Shown: positions 12,350-23,197 of the stretch, one piece after another | How the letters are laid out: every line of letters starts with the position of its first letter | How positions within the stretch are numbered: position 1 is the stretch's first letter | From: Elmis aenea | Taxonomy: Eukaryota > Arthropoda > Insecta > Coleoptera > Elmidae | Length of the DNA stretch: 64,000 bases | Direction: 5' to 3' | NCBI GenBank assembly: GCA_947652605.1 | Contig: OX393577.1 | Span: forward strand, 31,251,466 to 31,315,465 | Translations under genes and position numbers: made by a program | Notes under the pieces: model-generated | Told to the model about the DNA's origin: nothing | Databases searched by the model: none | The model's input: only the letters and a program-made list of their open reading frames with translations

Positions 12350-12442
12350 CTTTTTCTTTTTCCTAAATGTTACTTTTACTCCGTCTACTGAAATTTCTAT
12401 TGTCACCTTCTTTTTCTTTGCTCCTTTGGCTTTATATTCGTA
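12350..12442 (-). CDS. NOS1AP: NOS1AP/CAPON homologue, PTB-domain exon (lysine-rich strand)
   Basis: A 93-nt exon, read from 12442 down to 12350, encodes 31 residues: [12 protein letters not shown], then [12 protein letters not shown], then TFRKKKK. It continues directly from the preceding exon only 78 bases upstream. It matches the NOS1AP segment [24 protein letters not shown] followed by a run of lysines. The acceptor is TGATTACAG, the donor is AAG then GTAAGT, and both ends are phase 0. In PTB domains this part forms central beta strands, and the basic run is a hallmark of NOS1AP that separates it from Numb, Shc or Dab PTB domains. The small intron to the next exon (12098-12349) has no other visible feature. 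Confidence 0.95.
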
Positions 12443-12520
12443 CTGTAATCATCACATGCAATTACATTTAACAACTTAATAATCTCAATCGATTTATAAA
12501 TAAGAAAACAATTAACGTAC

Positions 12521-12592
12521 CCGTATTTTCCGCATTGCTGCAACAATTTCCACCCTGCTTGTTGGTCTAGGCACGTCCAGCATACCGATATA
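12521..12592 (-). CDS. NOS1AP: NOS1AP/CAPON homologue, PTB-domain exon (beta strand 1 to helix region)
   Basis: A 72-nt exon, read from 12592 down to 12521, encodes 24 residues beginning YIGMLDVPRP and ending EIVAAMRKIR. This is the signature after the first strand of the NOS1AP (CAPON) PTB domain, in which human NOS1AP has a near-identical YVG-LDVPRP-SRVEIVAAMRRIR stretch. The acceptor (TTTTTTGCAG) and donor (CGG then GTACGT) are both canonical and the exon is phase 0 at both ends. The family member is a cytoplasmic adaptor: its PTB domain binds partners such as Dexras and Scribble, and its C-terminus binds the PDZ domain of neuronal NOS. The exon that should come before it (ending near FEAK) was not found between here and base 64000. 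The identification rests on four consecutive matching exons and is very secure. Confidence 0.95.
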
Positions 12593-12953
12593 CTGCAAAA
12601 AATAATAAAACGTAAGATTATATACTTTAAAAGAACGCTTTATCAGCGTTCAAAAAAGTGAGAAAAGATGATGGTATCACATAAGCTCCTATAAAATATA
12701 TTTAAATATATTCAAACAAATGCGAATGTTTATTTAGCAACACTACTTTGTATTCTTTATATTGGCTTTCTCAAATTTTGAAGTAATTTAAAAATAAATA
12801 ACATTGGTTCAGATAAAGTTAAACAAGTCTCATACGTATAATTGTCCGAAATGTAATGAGAGGAGTATTTTTTTTGTACCTAAATATAGCACTGATTACA
12901 ATTTTTATCGTTTGATTAGTTTTAAAACGCAAAATGTATCCCGCAGTATATGA

Positions 12954-13820
12954 TGTAGGGGAGACCGGGAATGAAAGTAACACGGGTAGGTTGTAACAGT
13001 GCCTTTAGTTTCTTTAATTTTTTTATTTGTCGCCCTAAGCGCTTGTGCAATGTTCATTTACATCCACCTCCCTACCTACATTGCTAATTTTCATCTGTCA
13101 TATAGGTTAAGTTTTTTGCCAGTCAGTCACTATTTTCCGTCTAAAAGTTAATGCGTTGTGCCATCGGTCGAGTGACTTTTAGGCGATCTCTAAAATAGGA
13201 ATAAAAAAGTACCTAGATTATTGTGTTCTAAGTTTTGTTGGTTATTGATGGATGCAATACAACTTGACGTAGGAATCGTGATTAATTGTGGATTCCCTCC
13301 AATTTTTTTTGTGCACACTTGGGGTCAAAAGTAAGAGTGTTACAACCAACCCCAATCAATGTTTTCACTTGCAAATGTTCACTCTTAGCACATAATTGGT
13401 GGTTTTCTTCGTAGATGAGAACATACAAAACTGTCGGATTAATTTTCCAATTTGTTGTATCTTTTTGTTTCACGTTTTTTCATTTTACTTATGTGTATTT
13501 TGGAATCAAATATTAATTTTGTTGATAAATACTAATATATTTACCCACTACTTATGAACTGTGTAAATTATTTTGCCGTTACAACTTACCCCGACCATTG
13601 TTACTTTTAGCCCCAACGTTGAGGTTGGAAGTAACAGCTGTCTTACTACAGAAAAAAAAATCTCACATATGCTTTACGAAATATATGAAATAAATCTTGG
13701 AAGAAAGACAAATGTCCAATCTATCATTAAATCAATTTGGATGTAAGAAAACTTGTTATACTCTAGGAGAAATTAAATAAAAACAAAAAAATGTTACTTT
13801 CATCCCCGGTCTCCCCTACA
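12954..13820. mobile_element. Non-autonomous element with GTAGGGGAGACCGGG inverted ends
   Basis: An 867-bp segment bounded by TGTAGGGGAGACCGGG and its inverted copy CCGGTCTCCCCTACA. The inverted similarity continues into GATGAAAGTAAC on both sides. The inside repeatedly uses GTTACAAC..CCCC and GTTACTTTNANCCCC motifs. No clear target duplication was found and no transposase is recognisable; the minus-strand frame at 13282-13473 has no known domain. It lies in the long upstream intron, 360 bp from the 12592 exon. Confidence 0.75.
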
Positions 13821-14455
13821 TTCTTAGGTTATACCAAAACGTTACTAACTATGCATTTTAATAGCACTTGAATAGCCTCTTAACGTTTCTATGTATTACA
13901 ATATTGGTTGAAACTGAAAAATAATATTTTCTACTTGTTTTCAAGTAGGTATCATTTATAACAAGAGCCAAGACAAAAATACGTATTGTTCATAAACACG
14001 TTTATTAAACTTCACTTAAAAAAAAAACAACGAAATATTAAAATAGAAATACGTTTACAACGCAGTAAAAGAAAATTAATAAAACTGCCAATGAGGCATA
14101 TTAAGTAAGCATTGCTTCACGCGGATTCATGTCATTTTCAAAGATTGAAGCATGTAATAAATTTTCCTTAGCGCCAAAAACACAAGAGCCAACTTTACGA
14201 AAAATAAATCTGTCAGCACTACGGTTCTTTCAAATATACCTTACTGTTTAATTTTCACAATTCATACAGGTTTGTTTTTATGTATAAAGTTCTAACAATG
14301 TCTGTGAGGAAAATCGAACATAATTATTGTACCTATAATATTTCCAAAAGCAACTTAATGTGAATTTGAAAAACTAAAAACATGGATAATCGAACCTGCA
14401 TTATTAACTAGATGAAGTGTAAAACCACTTAACTTAAAAATCATTCATTACTGAA

Positions 14456-14870
14456 ATGGACAAAATAAAGATAATGCAGTATAAGAGCAGATTAAAAGGT
14501 CAAAACGTTTACATAGACAATGACCTAACAGTAAAAGAAAGAGAAATACAAATAAAAATCAGAGAAGAGACAGAAAAGCAGAAGAAAGAGCAAAAAAGTC
14601 AGAGTAGCTTATCAAAAACTAATCGTAGATAATAACATCTGGCTATGGCATAAAGAGAAAAAGGAGCTTCAGCAAAAACAGACCCAAAAAACTGAGGACG
14701 GACAACAAGTTACGGAAAAAATGGCACGAACACTACACGAAAACGGACATGAATAGGGAAAAACAGATGGCAATCAAAGCACGAGATATTAAAAATGATA
14801 AAAATAGAGATAAGAAAGACAAAATAAGAATAGGTACTTGGAATACACCTAACAGTAGAAGGACTCATGA
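14456..14870 (+). pseudogene. Non-LTR retrotransposon fragment, linker plus start of APE endonuclease
   Basis: From ATG 14456 the translation reads MDKIKIMQYKSRLKGQ, then NVYIDNDLTVKEREIQIKI. After a one-base shift near 14597 it continues KVRVAYQKLIVDNNIWLW. This matches the conserved basic segment (LKG..IYID-DLT..ER-IQ) found upstream of the endonuclease in many insect non-LTR elements. At 14827-14844 RIGTWN is the canonical opening of the APE-type endonuclease domain, after which the frame is lost. The piece is 5'- and 3'-truncated with at least one frameshift. The clade cannot be assigned from so little. Confidence 0.65.
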
Positions 14871-14880
14871 CTGAATAAAT

Positions 14881-16685
14881 AAATAAAATGTGTTAAATAA
14901 ATATGTTTAAAATACAAAAGCAATTAGGACTTGAGTTCATTTAAAGATTGTTTATCTAATTTTTTATTTCTACAATAAGAAGTCACTTTATTTTTTGACA
15001 AAACTTTAAAATTATTATTTTATTAAAGAGGAAACTATTTTTCCATTGTTGCACAACAATTAAAGTATTATCGAGCTAATTACCTAATAATTTTTAGATG
15101 CGCATATACAGACAGTAAATAACAAATATTTCGTATTGTTAATAATTGTTTTTTTCTTTCTTTTAATTTGTCGGAGTGTGCAGACGGCTTACGGTTTTAG
15201 CTAATTATGTTCATATTTTCTTTGATGAATGCCAGGCTAATATCTTAAAGAGAAGGTCAACGCACGCCTCTCTAATTCTAGGAAGGCGGTGCGAGCCGGT
15301 AGTACATCGCGATTGCCCACCAATAATAATAGGTATAAGGCAGTGGTGGTGGCGCCTCATTTTATTTTAGGCTCGCACATGTTAATTACGTCATATCTGC
15401 CGAAATATACAGGTGAATTATTTTATTTAGAAATGTCTTGCCTATACTTAAAAATATTTCGATGAGATGTCCACTTTAAAAATTATTTGAGGCAATTAAC
15501 AATGAAAAACTGCAAATAAATTCGCCAATAGGTTAGCACAAACGATGCCGGAAACTTATAATGGCTCTTTAAGCAATCTAAGAAACATTACATTTATCAT
15601 AATACGTTAAAATGTTTCCAAGTGTAAAATAAAAAAGTTATAAAAAAAAACCTGAAGCGAATACACGTCACGTTTAAAAAGTAATTTAACACAAATTATC
15701 TACCGCTTATTCAGCACAAGTGGTTACTTGATTCGGCAACAAAATTTGTTTTATCTTCAACTTACACAAGTCGCGTGCAAAGCATGATAAATTGATTCGC
15801 CAGCAAAGTAAGCAAATAACGCGAACTGCCTTGACATTTTCATGTGGCCCATTTTAACGATGCGACAGGTATTTTGCTGCTACTGCCAATTTTAACTAAT
15901 ATTTCGATTTTTTAATAACCGCGCTATGCAACGTCAGCGAACAGACTGAACTCGTCACTTTGAACTTTCAACAACCAATTAAACGACATTTTAACAAACT
16001 TGTACGGCGCAATTTTACAGTTATATGAGCATTATTTGGTAAATTAAACAAATTTTAAAACCTTTTGAAATGATCATAAAATATAATTAAACTCATGCAC
16101 CTAGGTACATTACTAATACAAAAATGTTATCTTTGAAATTAATCTAAATTTAAATTATAAAATTGTAAATTAAAATCGCTGTTTTATGAATTACTAATAT
16201 TTAATTCAATAATTCCAATGGTCTAATAAACAATTTTCATCATAAAATCTTCATCTAGATATAAGAAACAATACGATCATACGTGTTACACTTTTTTGTA
16301 TAATAGTTTTTTATGTACCAAGGCAGTAAAGTTCAACTTTTTATCACGAGTGTGGATATTATTTGCCGAGACGAAGCCGAGGCAAATAACCACATGTTAC
16401 ATTTTTTCTTCAATCGTCAAAGAAATAGCGAAAAATCAAACAAATACATTGTTTTACTTCATCTGTCAAATTCTCATTACCTGTCAAATATGTATCTTTG
16501 AACAAAAGCACGCTAAATTTTTCTAAATTCAACCAATGAGCGTAGCACATTTTATATTTTACTGTCTAAGCTTAAAAAAAGTCTTTTTTACTGCCTAGTT
16601 TGTATTGATTATTACGGCTGCTTTTGGGTACTTATTGAGCTAGCTTAGTGACGATTGCAGAAAATAATAATATTAAACCGTATAA
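14881..16685. other. Intronic DNA with one unexplained GC-rich patch (15170-15380)
   Basis: Mostly AT-rich sequence. The 15170-15380 segment is clearly richer in GC and contains the separated inverted repeat GTGCGAGCC / GGCTCGCAC (about 15288 and 15370). No splice sites or motif-bearing frame were seen in it. The cysteine-containing frame at 15176-15370 is not recognisable. Confidence 0.35.
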
Positions 16686-17626
16686 CAGTGTTTTTCGAAC
16701 TGTGTACTGCGGCACGCTAGTGTGCCGTGTGCATCCTTCAGGTGTGTCGCGAAAAATAAAATCATAAATAAATAAATTTACTTTTACGTATGTTTTTTTT
16801 TTCACTTGAACAATCAGAACTTTATTTTTAGTTGAGCATTTAACATTTAGGCCTGATTGGTGATTGCATAAAAGTTGAACCTGGAATAAACCCCGGGGTT
16901 AAACCACGTTCTCTAGAACTAGCAAAATCGCAGCATAGTTGACGCTGATGTTGCCCAGTTTTGTGGATTAACTCGTATATTAGCACCAGTGTGACTTTGT
17001 GCAATCGGGCCCTAGTGTTGTAAATTAGCTTTTTCGTCTAATTTGTTTACCGAGCCTAATGCATTAAATATTACTATGCCATGATCAAACGACACTTTGT
17101 TTTCTTCTATAAATAAGTTGCTTGCTCTTAAAAAAATAGTAGGTACTTATATGGAAAAAGATATGTGCATGAAAATATATTGGAAATGTTTTCTTTGACA
17201 GCTAAAACAAATTTTTATGACATAAGCAGTTTAATAACCAAAACTTTGAATTTGCTAGAAACAATAAATGGACACAAAAAATATTTTTGTATACGAAATT
17301 CATTTGCAACACAAAATAGTGCTATGTTTGAATTAAATCTGCATCAGGAACAACTGGCTGTGTAAAAAGATATCATTCTAATATTTCATTGACTTGTTTT
17401 GATTTTTGGTTGGTTTTTCGAAAAAACCATATTCTTTAAAATTTATTTCCAATCTGATATAACGCACCTTTTGTTGCCTTCTCTCGGGATATATATATAC
17501 ATACATATCTCTAAGTATAGTCGCTCAGCTTTTACACAGTTTTTATGGTAAAGAATATAGCATCTCAACATGTCAAATTTTTCGCTTTTTTTAAATGTAG
17601 CCATCATTATAACAATTACTACAAAG

Positions 17627-19035
17627 CAGGGTGGATAAAAATCATGATTTTTAAAAAAAAATCAAAAAAATCGATTTATTTGATTTAAATCAGATATTTT
17701 TGATTTAAATCAGATTTTTTTAATTTAAATCAAATGTACCATGTAATCAAATTTTGTGACATATTCACATGCTATTTCTGTTTTGTGCTAATATATTTAA
17801 TTCATTTGTGAATTTTTGTCAAAATGAAAAATTAAATATAATGATAAAGAATTTTAAAAAATTCAGTGCTAAATGGTGATGTTTAATTAATTATATACAG
17901 GGTGTCATTAGTGCGGGATCGGTCGATTGTGGCTAAACGGCTTGAGATATGAAGTGATTCAAATGCTATTTTATACAGTTTTTTCTAAACAACACAACAA
18001 AAATATTTTCAAATATACAGGGTGAGTCACCTTTCTGGAACTAATAGCAACTTTTATATTTCAAATACAACACCCAATTTTTATTTAATATTTTTGACCG
18101 CCTTAATTTTAACTTTGCATCAATATAAAATACTACAGGTTTTTATACGTCGTTTTAAAAAAAAATATTTTTCTAAATTATTCAAGGTTTTAAGTCTTTG
18201 TTTAAAAAATTCTCCTGAAGTTATTTTGAAGTACAGAGTTATCTGTTCGCTCGATATGAAAAAATTTGAATCACACATACAGGGGTGTTTATAAATAGGT
18301 GGCAGCTTCCATGATTTTCCAAAGCTCGTAACTCGATTTTTTCAAATGCAAACCCCTGTATTTTTTTGAGTAATCGAATTCGTCTTTAAAAGAGCTTCAT
18401 ATTTTGTTAAGTATGTCCTATACCCAAAACTCATACTTTTCGAGATATTCGACATTTTTCTTCAAATCGTTATTGAGGCAATAGAGTGCCGTGGAAATTG
18501 AAAAAACTGACTGTTCACTTCGCTAACGTCAAAAACTTGTCATTTATTTTTTGAATTATTGCATTTCCACAATGAATATTACTTTACAAGAGCAAATTGA
18601 TATGGTTTATTCACCATTTCGTGTATTTAATTACTAATAGTAATACAATTTTGTTTTATAATATAATAATAATAATGTAGTTTATTTTAGCGCTTTGCTA
18701 ATTATGTTACATTTTATAACATGTACATATATAAATATATAAAATTTAAAACTTTTCCTTAATATGACTACTGAGCTTACGTCTAAACCTTACAACATTA
18801 GTTTCACTTTTAAGTTCACTTGATAATTCATTGTAAAATTTCAGTCCTTTATAAAAAAGAGAATTTTGAGTGTAATATCGTGTCCTGAATTTTTTATATT
18901 ATAAATATTATATTGTACTCATATAATCTGTGATTTAAATTGATAATTTTTTTTTAAATCACTTGATTTAAATCAATGATTTTTTTTAAAAAATCACTTG
19001 ATTTAAATCAATTGATTTAAATCTGCTCAACCCTG
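17627..19035. mobile_element. hAT element with GATTTAAATCA-rich ends, nested in an older hAT
   Basis: The element begins CAGGGTGGATAAAAATC and ends GCTCAACCCTG, flanked by exact 8-bp CTACAAAG duplications (17619-17626 and 19036-19043). Both ends carry repeated GATTTAAATCA palindromes. Inside it are further CAGGGTG-type fragments at 17897, 18018 and 18278, so it has itself been invaded. No hAT transposase was recognised in its 1.4 kb. Confidence 0.88.
18278..18630 (+). pseudogene. 5' end of a DDE transposon with transposase start codon
   Basis: A CAGGGGTGTTTATAAATAGG terminus is followed by about 290 bases of the leader type seen in insect mariner-like elements. Then comes an ATG at 18571 encoding MNITLQEQIDMVYSPFR. 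This resembles the N-terminal helix-turn-helix opening (M..T..E.-ID/EMV) of that transposase group. The frame ends after about 20 codons, so only the 5' end survives. This is a plausible view of the autonomous parents of the CAGGGTG MITEs in the window, but the homology is short. Confidence 0.4.
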
Positions 19036-19793
19036 CTACAAAGACTATCGAATTACACAACAATAATATAAAATTCGAATAAATGAAACCGCAGACAAAT
19101 GGTAACTGTGATTTGACATTTAATTAGTTGTTTTCTGTTTATATTTTTATAGATAGCTTGATGTGATGGGTAAAGTACAATTTTTCTTCACTTTGTGACT
19201 TATTTATAAAAATAGATATAGCAAGTAATATCTTATTTAAAAGAGAAAAAAAGCACATTTAACTATTCCATAGCCAACTTCGCGGCCCATAAGAAAAAAC
19301 AAAATTAGGGGTAATATCTCGAAAATGATAGGTGTTAAAAAAATCTTAAATAATGATTACATTCTTCATTAAAAAATACCATAGGAAGGTAAAAATAACA
19401 TTGTTCTAATGATTAAAACAAAAAAGTTATGAGAGAAAAAAGAAACTCGACATTTTCATATTTTTTGCTAAAACATCTGAAGCACGACGAATTTTGTACT
19501 TTTAAAAATTGATTGTGGCTCCTCTCAGACTAAGGGATAATTCATCTAATTTAAGCAAACCTGTCTCTCTTATAATAAGCGAGATCCCCATGCTGGAAAT
19601 GTAATCTGGGACACCCTGTATACATAATTTTCTATTTGTACATCATTATAAAATTTATGTATTAATAACAAATAGTAATGACATTATAATGCAATCAAAA
19701 ATACTGATACAATTAATTATAATATCTAGTGTGCCGAGAAATCTTAGTGCTGTTTAAAGTGCGCCGAGACATGAGAAAGGTTGAAAAACACCG

Positions 19794-22700
19794 TTGTATA
19801 GTAAAAGAATAGAAAACTCTAGACTTAAGGACACTCATAAGCAAAAAAAGGTAATTCGGGTTAGGGTTTTACGCTCTGTGTGCAATCTTCTAAACATTAT
19901 AGATCAATTTATTATGTGCTGTTGCTTATAATTGGTTTCGTTTGTTACGAAGGAAACGGCTTTTGAAAATCTGTTTCTTCTTTTCAGTCGTGGTATATTG
20001 CTACTGACATAACGATTTTTCACCGTCTCTTATAGCTAGAAGACTGACAAGTTGTGGAAAATAAATCCAATCGAGTTCAATGTTTTCGTGGATTCAGCTT
20101 TGCAAGTAAATGCTTAGCAATCGATTTTTATGACGTCGTTCGCACGTATTTGTTCAACTAACCGAATATATGGTTTAAGAATGTATGTGACAAGATTAAA
20201 AGACATTTACTACATTGTGTCAGCCCTATCAGAATTACGGCCTGAGATATCCACTAGCCTCGAGGGTTCTTTAAAGAGTGTTTGCAAAGTAAATTATTTA
20301 TGGTGGAAGCTTGGTATCTGTTGCCTTTTCGTTGCGTTAAGGTTTCCATTTAGTATTTTATTTAAGAAAGGGTACATGTAAAATAAGGGTAAGTATTATA
20401 AAAGCGAATGTATTTGTGTATTATAATTAATTTATCTTTCTTGATAGCAATGAAATAAAGCAGAATTGTTTTATTTAAGCGTAGCGGAAAAAATTTGAGA
20501 GTTTTTCAGGTGGTATAATTTATTTCGTCTTTTTCGATTTAAAAATCAGTGCAATGTATAAAGTACATTTTATGAATTTTTGTCGAGTTTGTAACACACA
20601 TGTAATACGAATACCAGATAAACCTAACTACGTACTACAATATTTCGAACAACAATTGTTTCAGCGAGTCAGATTACGGAAATGTGCGCACCAGTTATAG
20701 TAATTATCGTCACGCTGCACTAAAAAAAAACTTCCGGCGGTTCACATAACTTTTACCGCTTTAAATAATTTTAGGATGTTGTCCTTAGTTGTGTCATTGC
20801 TTATGTTTATGTAGTCTTAAATAACAGAGACTATGAACGGAACAGAAACGTAAACGAAATAATGAAATAAAATTTTCATTTTCGTTCAAGATTGAAAACT
20901 AATAATAACTTCTATTTTATCACTATTTAAATATTATTAAATTTCTATTTTCAGTTTATTCTCATGAACAATTGGAGAATTATCCATTGTAATTAATACT
21001 TTTGTCTTTTTAGTTAATGACAGAATCGAATTTAATTTTTAGTACAAAAATAATTTTAACTCGGCACTCACTATTAGATATAGATCGTGTGTAATATACT
21101 TTCATTGCACAAGTCAAATTGTGCTTTTATACCCGACGAGCGCGAATTTATAGTAAATAAAATGTAGGTACAAATTTTATTTGAATATAAGTAATGTTAA
21201 TTATGTTTAACAATTTGGTAAATTTAATATGGCGGTTTTCCAGTCTAAAATATGCCGTCTATAAGGATCAAAGCCCAATATATCGACGTCTATAATGTAG
21301 CACGGGCCCAACGATTGCTAAGAAACGGAAACAATAATGTAAATGAACTTTAAAATTAAACAAATATTTTACTTTTATCACTGGATTATCAAAAGTACAA
21401 AATAACCACGCCAAATTTGTAAAAGTCAAACTGTGTTAATTTACATAGTATAACATACCAAGTACCTAGTTATAATTTGTATGAACGAACATTCGTATAA
21501 TCGATGTTTTATCGTATTATTGTTAATGTAGTTGTAACCGCTTTTAATCGCTACTTCATTTTGGTTCACGAAAACGAAAACGATTTTTTTTTCAGGTAGG
21601 AACGCAAAATACGAAAACGATTTTTTAAATTTTTGTTCCTATCAGAAACGAACGAAATATATTTCCTATTTAGCCCCCGATTTAAAATAAAGCAATATTT
21701 ATATGTATGTTACATTTTAATTGACAAATGAATGTGAAAACGTAAAATAAAGGGTAATTACAGCCTTAGAGTTGTTTGGCCTCATTGAGATAACGCGGAA
21801 ATACCCAAAATAATCATTCGATCAATCACAATGATTTATTTCTCCCGAGGTGCATCTACACCAAAATAAATTGAATATACTGATAGATTTGTGGGTAACG
21901 ACGCGTTAAATCGATTTCAATACCACACATGTACTTTATTTGATTAATTAAGAATTAACACACTGTAGATTTAGCTATAGGTAAACACAATATTATTATG
22001 TGATCTAATAATAAAATAAAATTAGGTGATCTAAAAACTATTTGCTAAATAAAACAAAAATTCAACACGACTAAGTGCAAATCAGTTTATTAACGTTGGC
22101 AACATTCCAAAGCCAACGTACTAATTCATGTAATTAAATGTGCCTTTTTTTCAATTCTCATTAATCTCCGAAACATACCACAAAGTAGCTACATAAAACA
22201 TTTTATTAAAATCTCTTTTGGTTATAATTTTAATAAGGTATTGTATAATAATTTATGATTTAATAGCTGTGACTATTTGTGTGCACTAAATCTATTTAAA
22301 AACATCTTATTTTGTAATACTACACTGTTGTGTCTGTTTCTCCACGAGTGGTTCTAGTAACGTACGTCATCCATAAATAAAATAACTATGATTAGAAACT
22401 CTTAAGGATTACTGAATCATTTTTTCGTATGTGTATTAATAGTAAGAAAAATTAGCCAACGATAAGTTCGTTAAATGCGATTATAATAAATCTTTTTTTT
22501 TTCTTTCTATCTGATTGTTGTTTTATAACAGTATATTGCGATAAGTCATCTCCGTTTTACACAAAATAAGACATTTTGCACCTAAAATATTTTTTTACAA
22601 ATTTCTAGATAAAATAGTTACAAACCTCCGACTCCTAATTGATCTATACTGCAGAAGATTTGTATGTTTTAAACATTGGTAATTGCTACCACTAAAAGCA

Positions 22701-22985
22701 GAAATTTACTTTAGTTTGAAATAAAATATTACTACAAATATACGAGTTTGTTAGTTGTTACCAGTTTCAAGCAGGCTGATCTTATTATTATTATATTTTA
22801 AGAATAACTGCCCACATAAATTTCTATTTTTAGTGCATCGACGTCGATAATATACGAAAATGTATTTCAATTATATTCGGTAGGTATATTTATGTAGCAT
22901 GTTAACAGTTCTGTGATAGTTTGTTCAAAGTTTACTACTAAGGTGGCGACACATATATTTGCTTTCTAACAAATTAATCAAATTG
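19794..22985. other. Intronic DNA; possible faint LTR-retrotransposon gag trace
   Basis: Mostly AT-rich DNA. At about 20130-20280 the plus strand encodes LKDIYYIVSALSELRPEI, which resembles the gag segment of Gypsy/BEL-type retrotransposons (K-Y-IVS-L). It has no flanking gag, pol or LTR support. At 21560-21660 there are repeated CGAAAACGAAAACG motifs. Nothing else was recognised. Confidence 0.25.
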
Positions 22986-22993
22986 ATGACAAT

Positions 22994-23189
22994 CAGGGCC
23001 GATGAGAGGGGGGGGGCAGGGGGGCTCCGAGCCCCGGGCCCGGGAGTAATTTAAGGGCCCGGGAGTCCACAGGAGCTCAAACATTATTCCACAATGGTTT
23101 TTTATTAACAAAATTTTCAAATAATATACTTTACTTGGGGCCCATGAAAAATTTTTCCCCGGGCCCGACGACGTCTCTCGGCGCCTCTG
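22994..23189. mobile_element. GC-rich hAT MITE with GGGCCCGGG motifs, 8-bp target duplication
   Basis: Exact 8-bp ATGACAAT duplications (22986-22993 and 23190-23197) bound a 196-bp element beginning CAGGGCCGATGAGAGG and ending CGGCGCCTCTG. The interior holds long G and C runs and several GGGCCC palindromes, in strong contrast with the AT-rich flanks. Frames through it are not coding. Confidence 0.88.
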
Positions 23190-23197
23190 ATGACAAT

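Larger units (their letters stand above)
16686..19793. mobile_element. Old hAT element, CAGTGTTTTTCGAAC ends, host of nested insertions
   Basis: The left end CAGTGTTTTTCGAACTGTG pairs with the right end GGTTGAAAAACACCG. Flanking bases CCGTATAA and TTGTATAG share GTATA, a decayed 8-bp duplication. Sub-terminal GCGGCACGCTAGTGTGCCG and GTGCGCCGAGACATG are typical of this hAT type. A younger hAT (17627-19035) is inserted inside. The frame at 17165-17365 might be transposase debris, but no motif proves it. Near 19595-19624 another CACCCTGTATAC terminus shows a further small element. Confidence 0.65.

Noticed and set aside
19580..19600. Minus-strand match to the FQHG motif of the missing NOS1AP exon
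   Set aside because: It gives FQHGD rather than FQHGI, lies inside nested transposons and lacks splice sites and flanking similarity.
20825..20890. Possible hAT left end (CAGAGACTATGAACGGAACAG)
   Set aside because: No matching right end or 8-bp duplication was found; the CGAAAACG repeats near 21580 do not pair with it convincingly.
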